DNA from: Toxonevra muliebris
Taxonomy: Eukaryota; Arthropoda; Insecta; Diptera; Pallopteridae
Direction: 5' to 3'
Assembly (NCBI GenBank): GCA_963691655.1
Contig: OY829327.1
Coordinates: 84,022,019-84,086,018 of the forward strand
Length of the DNA stretch: 64,000 bases
Below, one piece after another: positions 23,895 through 34,300 of this stretch; the stretch's first letter is position 1, and every line of letters starts with the position of its first letter. Below the pieces are notes generated by a model that did no database searches, had not been told where the DNA came from, and was given only the letters and a program-made list of their open reading frames with translations. The position numbers and the translations under genes were made by a program.

Positions 23895-24875
23895 TAGGGA
23901 TGTCAATCCCGGGATTTGATCTGAAATTGGGCTCAAAAACTCCGAAATTGAAAAGAAGATTTTAAATTTTAATTTTTTTGTGAATGCAATATAATTCAGT
24001 GGAAATTAGACCGACTTTTGGAAAAGAAATTGTAATTAAAAAAAAAAAAAATATTTTTTTGAAAATAAAAATACATGATTTTCTATAAATCCCTCCAGCC
24101 AACAATCCTGGGCACGGATTTGTTCTCCCACTCAAAATTTGTAAGAATTTAAAAAAAAAATTCGGTTGTTTTTAGTCGTTCTTGAGAGGTCAAAGAATGT
24201 AAGACTTTGAAAAAATGTTCTGTCGCCTCAAAGATAACAAGACATGAAACGCGTTTCCATACTATAATTGCAAAAGTTTGCCACTCTAATGTGCATACAT
24301 GCACACATAGTGATACCACTTGACCAACGCAACGCAACCATTACTCCTTACCCGCATCGAATCGAGGTACTTGCATTGAAGCTTCGATACCTACTTGTAT
24401 CGGATAAAAAGTACTTCCAAAAGCTTTTAGAATTGGCGCTTCTGCTGACATCTGGTTTCGCAAAAGAGACTGCAGAGCTGGAAATAAGAAAATTAATTAA
24501 AAAATAATCAAAATATCAAGCGCCAAGGTTACCTCCTGGTGGGTGCATTTTCATCACTAAGATTATCGGAATTTAAAAAAACGTCAATGTTTTCCTCAGA
24601 AACATCAGCGGAAACATACTTTTTTAAGTGCTTGCGTAAATTAGAAGTGTTAGCATAAAACATAACTTCCCGATTGCAATGTTTGCAGCTTACAGTCTTT
24701 CGATCGTTTTTAACCCTTTCGTTGTTTTTGGCTAATATAATGTACAAAAAAATGCTCATATATCTACTACTTCTTATTTCAAACCTATCGGGAATTTTAT
24801 AAATAAAAAATTATTTTTTAAATCAAGCATGTTTTTTCTCTTTATAATTTAAGTTTAAGCAAAACCGGGATTACA
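23895..24875 (-). mobile_element. hAT relic with BED zinc finger
   Basis: A minus-strand frame (24759-24529) contains a BED-type finger: VSCKHCNREVMFYANTSNLR followed by KHLKKYVS, with the C-x2-C pair and a histidine, then an acidic stretch. BED fingers start many hAT transposases. Possible outer ends are TAGGGATGTCAATCCCGGGA at 23895 and an inverted, weaker match (CCGGGATTACAGT) near 24862. Nothing of the catalytic domain is seen. A short insertion-like CGATAC...GTATCGG stretch at 24380-24405 recalls the element at 35777. Confidence 0.5.
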
Positions 24876-25303
24876 GTTTTTTTTATTTCATTTTGAAAAA
24901 CAGTCCAAATTACATCTGTGTGAATTTATGAGTGAAGGTAATAAGTTTAAAATTTTGAGCGAGTATATAAACTTTTTTTTTAATTATAATAGTTTAAAAC
25001 GAAAGTTAAAACTCCATTCATAATACAAAATTAATAACTTAAAAAAAAGGTGTTAAAAAAAATTGTTTTACATGCTTAAAAAAATCGTACATTATAGTAT
25101 AATTTGGTTACTATTGTGTACAAAAGACATGAAAGGTTGATAATTTTTGAATTATTTTCTGCGGGTATTAAAAAAATTGTGATAGCTGTTTGTTCAACAA
25201 ACGAAAAAATAACAAGGTTCTGAAAGTGGATGCTGATAGAACTCGAGAAAAAAGTATACTGGTCTCGGCGTTTTAAAAGTTTACGCCAAATTTTTTTTTA
25301 CGT

Positions 25304-26305
25304 TGTGAGGACGCAAGTCGGCCCATCCCTCGTTTGCGTCTCACCAGTGGAGTTCTATTATTAATTTCATTTTTATAGATTCAGGAATTGTTTATTTTAC
25401 TTTATTATTTTCTTTTTATTACCATGAATTGTTTATTTTATCATATATTTTAAAAATTGCTAAATCTAAGAAGTATTGTATATTAAAACGAAAATGCAAC
25501 CCTTCAATTGCATAAATTAATAGTCGAGTGGCGAACACACTCATCTAGCTGAATGACGCCATGTTACGAACTCAACGAAGGAAAAAACAACGAAACTACA
25601 AGCAGATGGCGGCGAACGAAGAAAACTCTCTCTTTCGGCGATCAACAGCGGCAGCAAGCAGACGTAGATTCAGGTGAGTGTCTCGCGACGGAACAGTGAC
25701 TAGGAAAGCCATTTTTTTTACACATCGACGCTCCTTGGTGCCACGCATCAGGAGGATCAGCGGGATAGGCCACGCCGTCCACCCCACAGTGTTTATAGAA
25801 AACAAAAATATAAAATTAAAGTTAAATAAAAATAAAAGTAATATTTTAAAAAAAAAAATGAATTAATAAATAAACCAAATATAAAAAAAAAGTGAAAACG
25901 AAGTGAGTGAGTGTTGCTCTTTTTTTTGTTCATCACCTTTTAGTGCTACGCACTAAAGGGTCCATTTGCCGGTTTCAGATCGACGCTCCTTTGTGCCACG
26001 CACTAGGAGAGATTCGAGTGATAGGCCACGCCATCGTCCAGCAGAATTTAAGGTGCAACGCACCATACGATAGTTTGTAAGTAGGTGCTCCATAGTGCCA
26101 CGCACTGGGAGGAATCACAAGGCCACGCCTTAAGGAAAAATAAAAAAAGTGAAATTCAGAAAAATAGAGGGGCAAGATCCCCAAGTGAATGTTGTGTAGT
26201 GTCCGTAAATTGAAAATAGTTCACCCCGGTCCCTGTAACAAATAAATTTCTGTAGCCTCGAACCCTGGACTCGGCGAGTGATACCCAGGCTAGAGCTTCG
26301 TTACA
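25304..26305 (+). repeat. 5' LTR (1002 bp)
   Basis: Starts TGTGAGGACGCAAG and ends CTTCGTTACA, with TG...CA termini. Same length as the copy at 29757. It contains five GTGC-N-ACGCAY hairpin words (25738, 25943, 25993, 26053, 26095) and three imperfect 'GACGCTCC...GGCCACGCC' units. Pol II promoter and polyadenylation signals are expected here; AATAAA occurs at several A-rich points, for example near 25865. Confidence 0.92.
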
Positions 26306-26306
26306 G

Positions 26307-26324
26307 TGGCGCCCGAGCAGGGAC
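26307..26324 (+). promoter_or_regulatory. Primer binding site, tRNA-Lys type
   Basis: TGGCGCCCGAGCAGGGAC lies one base after the 5' LTR. It complements the 3' end of tRNA-Lys(UUU)-type molecules with a single mismatch, the same class of primer used by many retroelements. Confidence 0.8.
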
Positions 26325-26374
26325 CGCGTGGTCGACAAGAAATAGTTACAGCTACCAACTTAAAAAAAAAAGAA

Positions 26375-26690
26375 AAAGGAAACACACTACCAACCAAAAA
26401 AAAAAAAAAAATTAAATTTTTTTTTGTGAAACACTACCAACCAAAAAAAAAAAAATAAAATTATCAAATTTTTTTTGTGAAACATTACAGCAACCAAAAA
26501 AAAAAAAGGAAAAAATAGAAAAATAAAATTTTTTTTTTGTGAAACACTACCACCAAAAAAAAAAAAAGCAGAAAAATTAAATTTTTTTTTTGTGAAATAC
26601 TAACAACCAAAAAAAAAAAAATAATATAAAATTTAATTTTTTTTGTGTTGTGAAACATTACGAACAAAAGGGGAAAAAAAAAATTTCTCG
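26375..26690 (+). repeat. Leader tandem repeats, A-tract/T-tract type
   Basis: About six imperfect units of 50-60 bp, each made of 'gtgaaacactaccaacc', an A-tract of 10-14, a short AT spacer and a T-tract of 8-10 ending in GTG. Adjacent A- and T-tracts can pair into hairpins. The repeats sit between the primer site and gag. Confidence 0.75.
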
Positions 26691-26806
26691 AGCTCCGAAC
26701 AGTAACACATATTTGTTAATTAATTTTATATTCAGTTCCCAAAATTTTCGTGGCGAGCAAACGCATAAGCCCCTTTAATTACAGGTCTATTGTGGAGACA
26801 ACAACC

Positions 26807-27148
26807 ATGGGAGGAAACGGAGGACCGGACACGCTGACAACATCATGGGTCTACTACCTCAAGTCAGCTGAACTCACCGCATATGCACACGAACTGGGTG
26901 TGGAGTTAAATGGAACCGTGGAGGAACAGCGCAAACAGTTTTCACAATTTATCAGTGGTGGCAACCACACCGAAGGGAAACTGGCCCATTTACAAGAACT
27001 ACAGACCAAGCATACGAAGAAGAAAACAACGTCCCGGACGCCAAGTGAAACCCGCAATGGAGCTGACTCACTCAGGGTGAGACCCACAATGACAACCCCC
27101 TCGAAGCTGATACCAAGAGTCCCGCAAGACAAGACTGCTACCCGTTGA
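26807..27148 (+). CDS. gag: gag, N-terminal part
   Basis: First ATG at 26807; 113 residues to a TGA at 27146-27148. Near its start it has SWVYYLKSAELTAYAHELGV and GTVEEQRKQF, resembling the N-terminal SAP-like helical module of some insect Gypsy gag proteins, then a basic stretch (KKKTTSRTPSE) and a low-complexity tail. The next gag part is in the -1 frame and overlaps by the last four bases. Whether this is a programmed shift, a stop-restart or a disabling mutation cannot be told from one copy. Confidence 0.7.
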   Translation: MGGNGGPDTLTTSWVYYLKSAELTAYAHELGVELNGTVEEQRKQFSQFISGGNHTEGKLAHLQELQTKHTKKKTTSRTPSETRNGADSLRVRPTMTTPSKLIPRVPQDKTATR

Positions 27149-28002
27149 GAATTCCGAGTTCTGGACAGGAAGCCGCAGTAAGTATCCAAGACCCCATTGC
27201 GGTTGCCCATGGCACCGAAAAGGTCATGGAACAAATACAGAAGTGGTCCGCTAGGTATGACGGAGGTAAGGACTCATTATTTTTTATTGAACGCGTTGAG
27301 GAATTGGCAGAGGCGTATGGCATACACCTTGATTCGCTCCCAAGAACCATGCCAGAGTTATTGCAAGACAAGGCCCTGGTCTGGTATAGGAACAACAACG
27401 CACATTGGTCTACGTGGGATTCGTTTAAACGTGACTTTAAATCTTTCTTTTTACCCCCTAGGTATTTCGATACAGTGGATGACGAGATCCGGAAGCGGTA
27501 CCAGCGACCTCAAGAGAGCTTCAAGGACTATGTCCTCGCATTACAAACTCTGATGCGCCACGCATCCTACACGGAAGAACAAAAGCTAGAAAGGATTTAC
27601 CGAAACTGCCACGCAGACTATCAATGGTATATCCGGCGCAAGGACTACCAGACTCTTGCCGACTTGCTCACACTCGCCGGAGATCTTGAAAGCATCCGCG
27701 AACGAGAAACACCACAAGTGGCTACGCCACCTGGATCTACACTTGTGTCTACGACACCAGCGCAACATCGCTTCTTGGAGCCCCGCCCAGCAGGATGTGT
27801 TAACCCCAGAACGGTATGCCACCGCTGTGGACAAGAGGGTCATCAAAAACAAACATGTACCAACCAGGTGAAACTATATTGCTGGGACTGCGGTCGAATC
27901 AATATTCGTACGAAAGAATGTTGCCGCAGACAGGGAAACGACGACGAGGCTCGCTCGCGAGGGACAGCGAGGCCTCCAATTGCTCCCCCTCGTCCAAACT
28001 AA
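27148..28002 (+). CDS. gag: gag, capsid and nucleocapsid part
   Basis: About 285 codons without an ATG at the start. The capsid domain (Retrotrans_gag type) has IQKWSARYDGGKDSLFFIER, then ALVWYRNNNAHWSTWDSF and YFDTVDDEIRKRYQRPQESF with the conserved aromatic/arginine pattern. A nucleocapsid follows with one complete CCHC knuckle, CHRCGQEGHQKQTC (about residues 225-238), and a second, CWDCGRINIRTKECC, in which the expected histidine is missing. It packages RNA in the particle in related elements. The protease frame overlaps its end in the -1 frame. Confidence 0.85.
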   Translation, partial: RIPSSGQEAAVSIQDPIAVAHGTEKVMEQIQKWSARYDGGKDSLFFIERVEELAEAYGIHLDSLPRTMPELLQDKALVWYRNNNAHWSTWDSFKRDFKSFFLPPRYFDTVDDEIRKRYQRPQESFKDYVLALQTLMRHASYTEEQKLERIYRNCHADYQWYIRRKDYQTLADLLTLAGDLESIRERETPQVATPPGSTLVSTTPAQHRFLEPRPAGCVNPRTVCHRCGQEGHQKQTCTNQVKLYCWDCGRINIRTKECCRRQGNDDEARSRGTARPPIAPPRPN

Positions 28003-28304
28003 AACCACTACAGCACGATGACAAGAGAATCTTCGCCAATATCGTGATTGGCGGAGAACACGTGGCGGCGACTATCGATTCGGGTGCGACCCGAAGTTTC
28101 GTCAGCGCAGAATTCATGACACGATTAAGAGAGCGGTGTACGTGGATCCCTTACCGGGGTGATATCACCTTAGCAGATGGTACGGTGTGTCTTCTCGAGC
28201 ACGCCGTACAATTAAAAGTACAGTTGGGTAGTAATGAAAACACAGTTCGGTTTCTTCTCCTACCCGAGGCCACGGAAGACGTAATCCTGGGCCTGACTAT
28301 CTGA
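27816..28304 (+). CDS. pol: Retroviral-type aspartic protease
   Basis: The frame overlaps gag by about 190 bases in the -1 frame, the usual gag-pol arrangement. The protease core is FANIVIGGEHVAATIDSGAT with the catalytic DSG, then RSFVSAEF, ITLADGTVCLL and EDVILGL, the flap and C-terminal ILG motifs. It stops at 28302-28304, but the protein-like reading continues at once in another frame (YLILTGAKLSLGG), so a one-base indel seems to have cut protease from the following frame. No slippery heptamer was convincingly located. Confidence 0.82.
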   Translation: MPPLWTRGSSKTNMYQPGETILLGLRSNQYSYERMLPQTGKRRRGSLARDSEASNCSPSSKLKPLQHDDKRIFANIVIGGEHVAATIDSGATRSFVSAEFMTRLRERCTWIPYRGDITLADGTVCLLEHAVQLKVQLGSNENTVRFLLLPEATEDVILGLTI

Positions 28305-29761
28305 TCCTGACCGGAGCAAAACTTAGCCTCGGCGGCGATACTTTGGATGTAGGGAAACCAGTAAGTGTCAAGCCCAATAGATGTATGGTGGTTACGGAAC
28401 AGGAGTTGGTCGATTCCGAGGTTGTCCACGACACCCTGACACCAAGTGGCCACGCCGCCTTGGTGGCTCAGCATATCGACGACAGCTACGGGGGTAAGCG
28501 CCGTAAGAATGGGGTTGTCTACGACACCCTGGCCAACATAACTGGCACCAAGGACGGCCATGCTGCCTTGATCACTCATCACATCGACTACACCCACCGG
28601 AGTAAACACCGCAAGCTTGGAGTTGTCCACGACAACCTGGCCAACGCAACTCGCATTAAGGACGGCCATGCCGCCTTGATCACTCATCACATCGACGACA
28701 CCCACCGGGGTAAACACCGCAGCCATGGGGTTGTCCGCGACAACCTTGCCAACGCAACTCACACCACAGGTAGCCATGCCACTTTGGTCACTAATCATAA
28801 CGGTGACTCCCACCGGAGAAAATGCGGCGACACTGGGATCGTCAACGACTCCCTAACTAACGCCACCCGCGCTTGTGCCAACCACGTCACCCTAGTCGCA
28901 CAGCACAAGAACGACATCCACCAAGCGGAAGACCGTAACCCTGGGGCTGTCCATGACACCCTAGGTAGAGACACCAGCTCACTCCCGGTTATTGGCTGCG
29001 AGGAGGACCAGCAGCGGGTAAAGGAATTCCTGGGACAGGAACTTCCGCGCTTCAAGGAACTACAAGGAATGATCCTGGCTACACCAACTATTCTAGTCCA
29101 TAAGAGTCCAGAAAAAAGGCGAACGACGGCCCCATTGGGAATAACACCCCAGGCCAGAGAGACGGAACAACCAACAACATCCCATGCCGCCCGGGAGCAT
29201 AAGGACCAGCGCCGTATAGATAGCTCTCGCACCGACCCTGATCGCAGACGACTACAACAGCCGGCACAGCAACTACAGCCGCTCACGCCCAACGGCTTTC
29301 ACACCAGCCCTGACACCATATGGCAACAACAGCCTCTGTCAGCGGGCCACCGAGGCGCATCTTCAGCATCGCGCCCAGCGCCGCGTGCACCTGATAGCTC
29401 TCGCACCAGTCTTGACCGCAGGTGGTCACACCAGCCTTTGTCAGCAGGCCACCGAAGCGCATTCTCAGAGCCACGTTCACAGCCGCGCGCACCTAACAGC
29501 CTTGACCGCAGTCAACGACAACCATCGGTACAGCGACCAGAGCCGCGTGCACCAGACAACTCGCGTGTAGGCTCTGACACCAACAACCTCGATCCAGAAA
29601 CGATTCGAGAGATACACGTCATCATGAGGGCAAGCCAAGGCCCTGGTCGACGCCGGGCCTTCCTGGAGTACGTCCACGGCCACCGCATCAGTTTCCGCGT
29701 CACGGCCGAAGGCGTGGTGCGTTGGAAGCTCGCGCCTTACCGAGGTGAGGGGGGTGTGTGA
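28300..29761 (+). CDS. Repeat-built frame replacing the pol enzymes (unknown function)
   Basis: An unbroken frame of more than 470 codons. Codons from about 28421 to 29000 form six units, five spaced exactly 108 bp (36 residues) and the first 93 bp: a unit reads GVVHDNLANATRIKDGHAAL then ITHHIDDTHRGKHR. Then comes DQQRVKEFLGQELPRFKELQ, resembling the stretch just before reverse transcriptase in Gypsy pol, and homology stops. A second, Pro/Arg/Ser-rich region (29280-29560) repeats QPLSAGHR and PRAPDSSR. The end, FLEYVHGHRISFRVTAEGVV, is compact and non-repetitive. The stop codon lies in the first bases of the 3' LTR. No catalytic motif is visible. It may be a pol remnant with an expanded linker or a new protein. 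Confidence 0.7.
29742..29756 (+). promoter_or_regulatory. Polypurine tract
   Basis: GAGGTGAGGGGGGTG directly before the 3' LTR, the plus-strand priming site. It also encodes the last residues of the upstream frame. Confidence 0.7.
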
Positions 29762-30758
29762 GGACGCAAGTCGGCCCATCCCTCGTTTGCGTCTCACCAG
29801 TGGAGTTCTATTATTAATTTTATTTTTATAGATTCAGGAATTGTTTATTTTACTTTATTATTTTCTTTTTATTACCATGAATTGTTTATTTTATCATATA
29901 TTTTAAAAATTGCTAAATCTAAGAAGTATTGTATATTAAAACGAAAATGCAACCCTTCAATTGCATAAATTAATAGTCGAGTGGCGAACACACTCATCTA
30001 GCTGAATGACGCCATGTTACGAACTCAACGAAGGAAAAAACAACGAAACTACAAGCAGATGGCGGCGAACGAAGAAAACTCTCTCTTTCGGCGATCAACA
30101 GCGGCAGCAAGCAGACGTAGATTCAGGTGAGTGTCTCGCGACGGAACAGTGACTAGGAAAGCCATTTTTTTTACACATCGACGCTCCTTGGTGCCACGCA
30201 TCAGGAGGATCAGCGGGATAGGCCACGCCGTCCACCCCACAGTGTTTATAGAAAACAAAAATATAAAATTAAAGTTAAATAAAAATAAAAGTAATATTTT
30301 AAAAAAAAAAATGAATTAATAAATAAACCAAATATAAAAAAAAAGTGAAAACGAAGTGAGTGAGTGTTGCTCTTTTTTTTGTTCATCACCTTTTAGTGCT
30401 ACGCACTAAAGGGTCCATTTGCCGGTTTCAGATCGACGCTCCTTTGTGCCACGCACTAGGAGAGATTCGAGTGATAGGCCACGCCATCGTCCAGAAGAAT
30501 TTAAGGTGCAACGCACCATACGATAGTTTGTAAGTAGGTGCTCCATAGTGCCACGCACTGGGAGGAATCACAAGGCCACGCCTTGAGGAAAAATAAAAAA
30601 AGTGAAATTCAGAAAAATAGAGGGGCAAGATCCCCAAGTGAGTGTTGTGTAGTGTCCGTAAATTGAAAATAGTTCACCCCGGTCCCTGTAACAAATAAAT
30701 TTCTGTAGCCTCGAACCCTGGACTCGGCGAGTGATACCCAGGCTAGAGCTTCGTTACA
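29757..30758 (+). repeat. 3' LTR (1002 bp)
   Basis: Same length as the 5' LTR; differences seen by eye are at about 29819 (t for c), 30495 (a for c), 30585 (g for a) and 30642 (g for a). Ends CTTCGTTACA and is followed by the target duplication acgt. Confidence 0.92.
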
Positions 30759-30900
30759 ACGTATGCCCAAAGTTTGCCCATTTCTAGCAGATTAAGTATA
30801 ATAAACCATAAGATAACTTGTTAGTTTTGCATCAGAGCTTGTTTGTATGTTCAGCAATTTGTAGTAGAATTTTCCGTAGAATTTTCTTCCTACATATTAA

Positions 30901-31331
30901 CCCTTTGGGACTATTATGGGTCTTTTTTGCCTTTTTCGAAAAAGCATCTTTTATGACCCATTACGAGGGTTAATAGAGGATTAATATGTTCAAGAAATAT
31001 GTTGCCCATGAAATTCTACTATAGGTCACTGAACAACAAAATTCTGTATACTTGACTTTAGTAAAAATAAAAACAAATTCCAAAAATGTTTCAAATTTTC
31101 ACCTTTTATTCTCAGTGAACAAATGTGTGTATTTTTTTAAGTATTTTCTAAACTAAAAGTTTATTTTACATTGCAAAATAAACCTGTACAAAATTCTAAA
31201 AGCTCTACAACCTTCCCCAAAAACTTCTTTCATAATTTTTTTGGATTTCATTCTTAACAAAGTCCGAATCTACGAGTATAAAACTACAAAAAAATTTTCT
31301 ACCCCCAAGTAAAAAACTTGAGAAGAAAGGG
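30901..31331. mobile_element. Possible piggyBac-like MITE(s)
   Basis: TTAA at 30897-30900 is followed by CCCTTTGGGACTATTATGGG. An inverted partner, GACCCATTACGAGGG then TTAA (30970-30973), makes a compact hairpin. A second possible right end is AAAGGG then TTAA at 31332. Either reading has TTAA targets and CCCT ends. Coding capacity is absent. Confidence 0.35.
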
Positions 31332-31339
31332 TTAATGTA

Positions 31340-34300
31340 ATGTGCCCAAATTTTTGAAATTGTTGATGCTACTGTGCTCGTTATTGTTTGCAAAAGATAA
31401 TTTTTTGGTGCACGCTAAACTTTCTTTTTTTCTGCACACAAAAAAGTTGACCTTTACTGTTTTGGTTTCATTCGTAAGCACGAGTGCTCGTTTTATTTTA
31501 TTATAATATTTACAAAAAAAAATAGTGTACCAAATTTGAAAAAAATTTAATTTTATTAAAAATTTTTTGCCAGTTTATTATATAAAACACTACTCATTTA
31601 AACAAAATAAGAAGAAGAAAACATAAACAAACAGGGTTGGAGCAAGTTTTGACTTTGGCTCATAACTTCCGTTGAATGCCGAATTTTTATTAACTCAACA
31701 CAGTTGTTCTAACGGGAAGAGAGAAACTTTTTAAAATTGAAGGCAGGGTTGGAACACTGCTTTTAGGGTCGGAGCACTGTAGAAAATCAATAAGAAATGA
31801 AGGAATATGATTGAAAATAACATGCAAATCAAATAAAAAGGAAAAATTGCACTTGAAAACCGGGAAGAGAGACCTGAAATCAAAACAAAAAATTCCTCTG
31901 TGTGAGTTTTAAGGAAAATTTGATTTTTTTTATACACACACGATACGATACCATAAAATGACACATGCATGTATAGTATAAATTTGTTCAAATGCATTCC
32001 TTTAATTATAAATATCGCTTCTGCAGTATTAACAACCTCTAAATGTAAGATATTTTAAAATTGCCGCCAATGGGAAAATAAGAAGATGATTATGTGATTT
32101 CCGGTAGTGAACACGCGGGTATTTTTGTTAACCTTAAATACTATTATTATTCATCCTCAGTAATTTAATCGAAATTTACACATCGATAAAAAAAAAAGAA
32201 TTTCCAGAGTCAAAACGCATCATTACAACAAAATTTTCGGTGTTCCGACCCTGCTCTGGCACTGCTCCGACGCTGACAGCACACGTCATTTACAGTATAT
32301 TCGCTTGATGCAAACACCATGAAATGCTACATATTTGCATTTCTTAAACCTTATCGAACAATTTAAGTTAACTTGGTTTGATGTTTGCATGTTATTTTTT
32401 AAACTAACCAACTTTTTCTAGCACTGTTAAAAAGTCTTTTTACTCTTCTTTTAACACGCGGTAACACTTATATACACTCCACGCTCTTAACTCGAAATGG
32501 CATGAAAAGTTTGCTTTCGTCATGACAAACAATACTGTACCATATATTAACTTAACCGACGCCAGTGAGATATAACGGAGATAAAGACACTGTCCAGACC
32601 CTGACAGCTCCCGAACCATGACGACACTCCCCTATAAATTGTCATATTTCAGAGTTTTTATTTTTTTGCATTACACATTTTGAGCTCAGCCAGTGACGAC
32701 TTTTTTGTATTTAAAAACATTTAAATGTTTTATTTTACCTTTTTCAACAAAAAGTATTTTGAAAATATGTTTACAATTCTTAATTACTATAAAAGCTAAC
32801 TTTGCCAACAGAATGTACCAAATTTTAAAAACATGTACCAATGTACCAAGCGCAGAAATATGGAAAAAAATTACTAGTTCTGGTAGAATTGTACCAAAGC
32901 GGCAGCCGTGTTCGTAAGTGTTAAAAATAAACTCAAAAACAGATGGCAATTGGCAGTTCACTTCACTTCAATCAAATATATGGTTAACTCACAATAAGTA
33001 CCCGATACAAAAGTATTTTTTATTTATTTTAACGATATCTACTTGGATACTTGTATTGAGGAATCGAGAACAAAAAGTACTCTAATCGAAACAAATACTC
33101 TGAATATGTGCTTGCAGTTACTTGTATCGTGTACACATATCATGAAATAAACGTTAAGGACCTTCATTAAAACGCGGAAAAGCCATGTAAAGTTAGTAAA
33201 CTTCGTAATTCTATGAGCTTCGGAAACAAACTATCAAAAATTTGTATGGGAGATAGTTTATACACACTTCGTAAAATTGTGAAGGTAATTTGGTGTGAAA
33301 ACTGCATTGAATTTTACGAGATTGTTTCAGTGTAACTGTTGATTAAAGAAATTTGATTTTTTTCGCCTATTTACGTTTCTTATACTTTTTTTTTAAATAA
33401 ATTAAAACTGAAAAGAAAACAAATTTTATAAAATTAAGAGAATTGATTCTAATAATAATTTCATCATCCATAATCACAAAAACAAAAACCAAACCCTAAT
33501 TAAGCTATCAAAAATCGATTTACATGATGGTCATAAGGTGCCTTCGTTAAAACGCTTTGTGAAATTCCGAAGCTTATACTTTACGAGTTTTACACGTTTT
33601 CATGAAAACCCTTATTAGTTTATCTTGTTATTATCAATAATTTCTTAGTTTTTATTTTATATTTGATAACATTTGAATCCCGAAAAGTTTGACATCTCTA
33701 GTACGTACATACATACATACATAAGAGTGTTTACTTCACAACCGCAAACACACCGCAGACATATACGCATACAAGCAAATACATATGCATTTACTACTAT
33801 TCCTTGCATACAAAATTGCATCACATACTGGCGCACATTTTGCGCAAACAACGGAAATTTCGAAAATTACACCAGAGATCGAAGACCGTGAAGTCCGTGT
33901 GCAAACAAGCAATTTGCCATTTATCACGAATTGAATAACGCAAGGCATGCCAACATACTCTATCCATGCCGCGCCACGTCCTGCCATACAAATTCAACCC
34001 TATCTATTCCATGCCAAGCCCCACCCAACCATACTAAAATAAACGAAATGTTTTGTTTTTTCCAGCTGGCATACCTGATTTAGTTAGATACTCCACACTT
34101 TGAAAGCTATATACATACATACTTTCGATTATTTTCATCTTCCAGAAAATGATAACATATGAGAATAATCATTTAATTCCAAGATGCAAATCCTTGTTGC
34201 CTGTGCTAGTACTAGGGGTTTTACTTGCATTATAAATTGACCTCAACAAGACATAAGTTTGTGGATTATATAATTGCAAAGGAAACAATCGAATATGTAG

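Larger units (their letters stand above)
25300..30762 (+). mobile_element. Young Gypsy-like LTR retrotransposon lacking RT/RNase H/integrase
   Basis: The whole element is 25304-30758, flanked by the 4-bp target duplication acgt (25300-25303 and 30759-30762). Order: 5' LTR, tRNA-Lys-type primer site, repetitive leader, gag in two frames, protease, a repeat-built frame, polypurine tract, 3' LTR. The interior is only 3.45 kb because reverse transcriptase, RNase H and integrase are missing. The LTRs differ at about 4 of 1002 positions by eye, so the insertion is recent. Lacking pol, it must have been copied with enzymes supplied by another element (inference). Confidence 0.92.

Noticed and set aside
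28151..28813. Long minus-strand open frame (220 aa) opposite the repeat-built frame
   Set aside because: It is the complement of the 108-bp repeats on the plus strand and has no start, motif or element context of its own.
28421..29000. CRISPR-like regular repeats
   Set aside because: Units are contiguous 108-bp coding tandem repeats without unique spacers, inside a eukaryotic retrotransposon.
28795..29292. Minus-strand open frame of 165 aa
   Set aside because: Shadow of the GC-rich repeat-built frame on the other strand.
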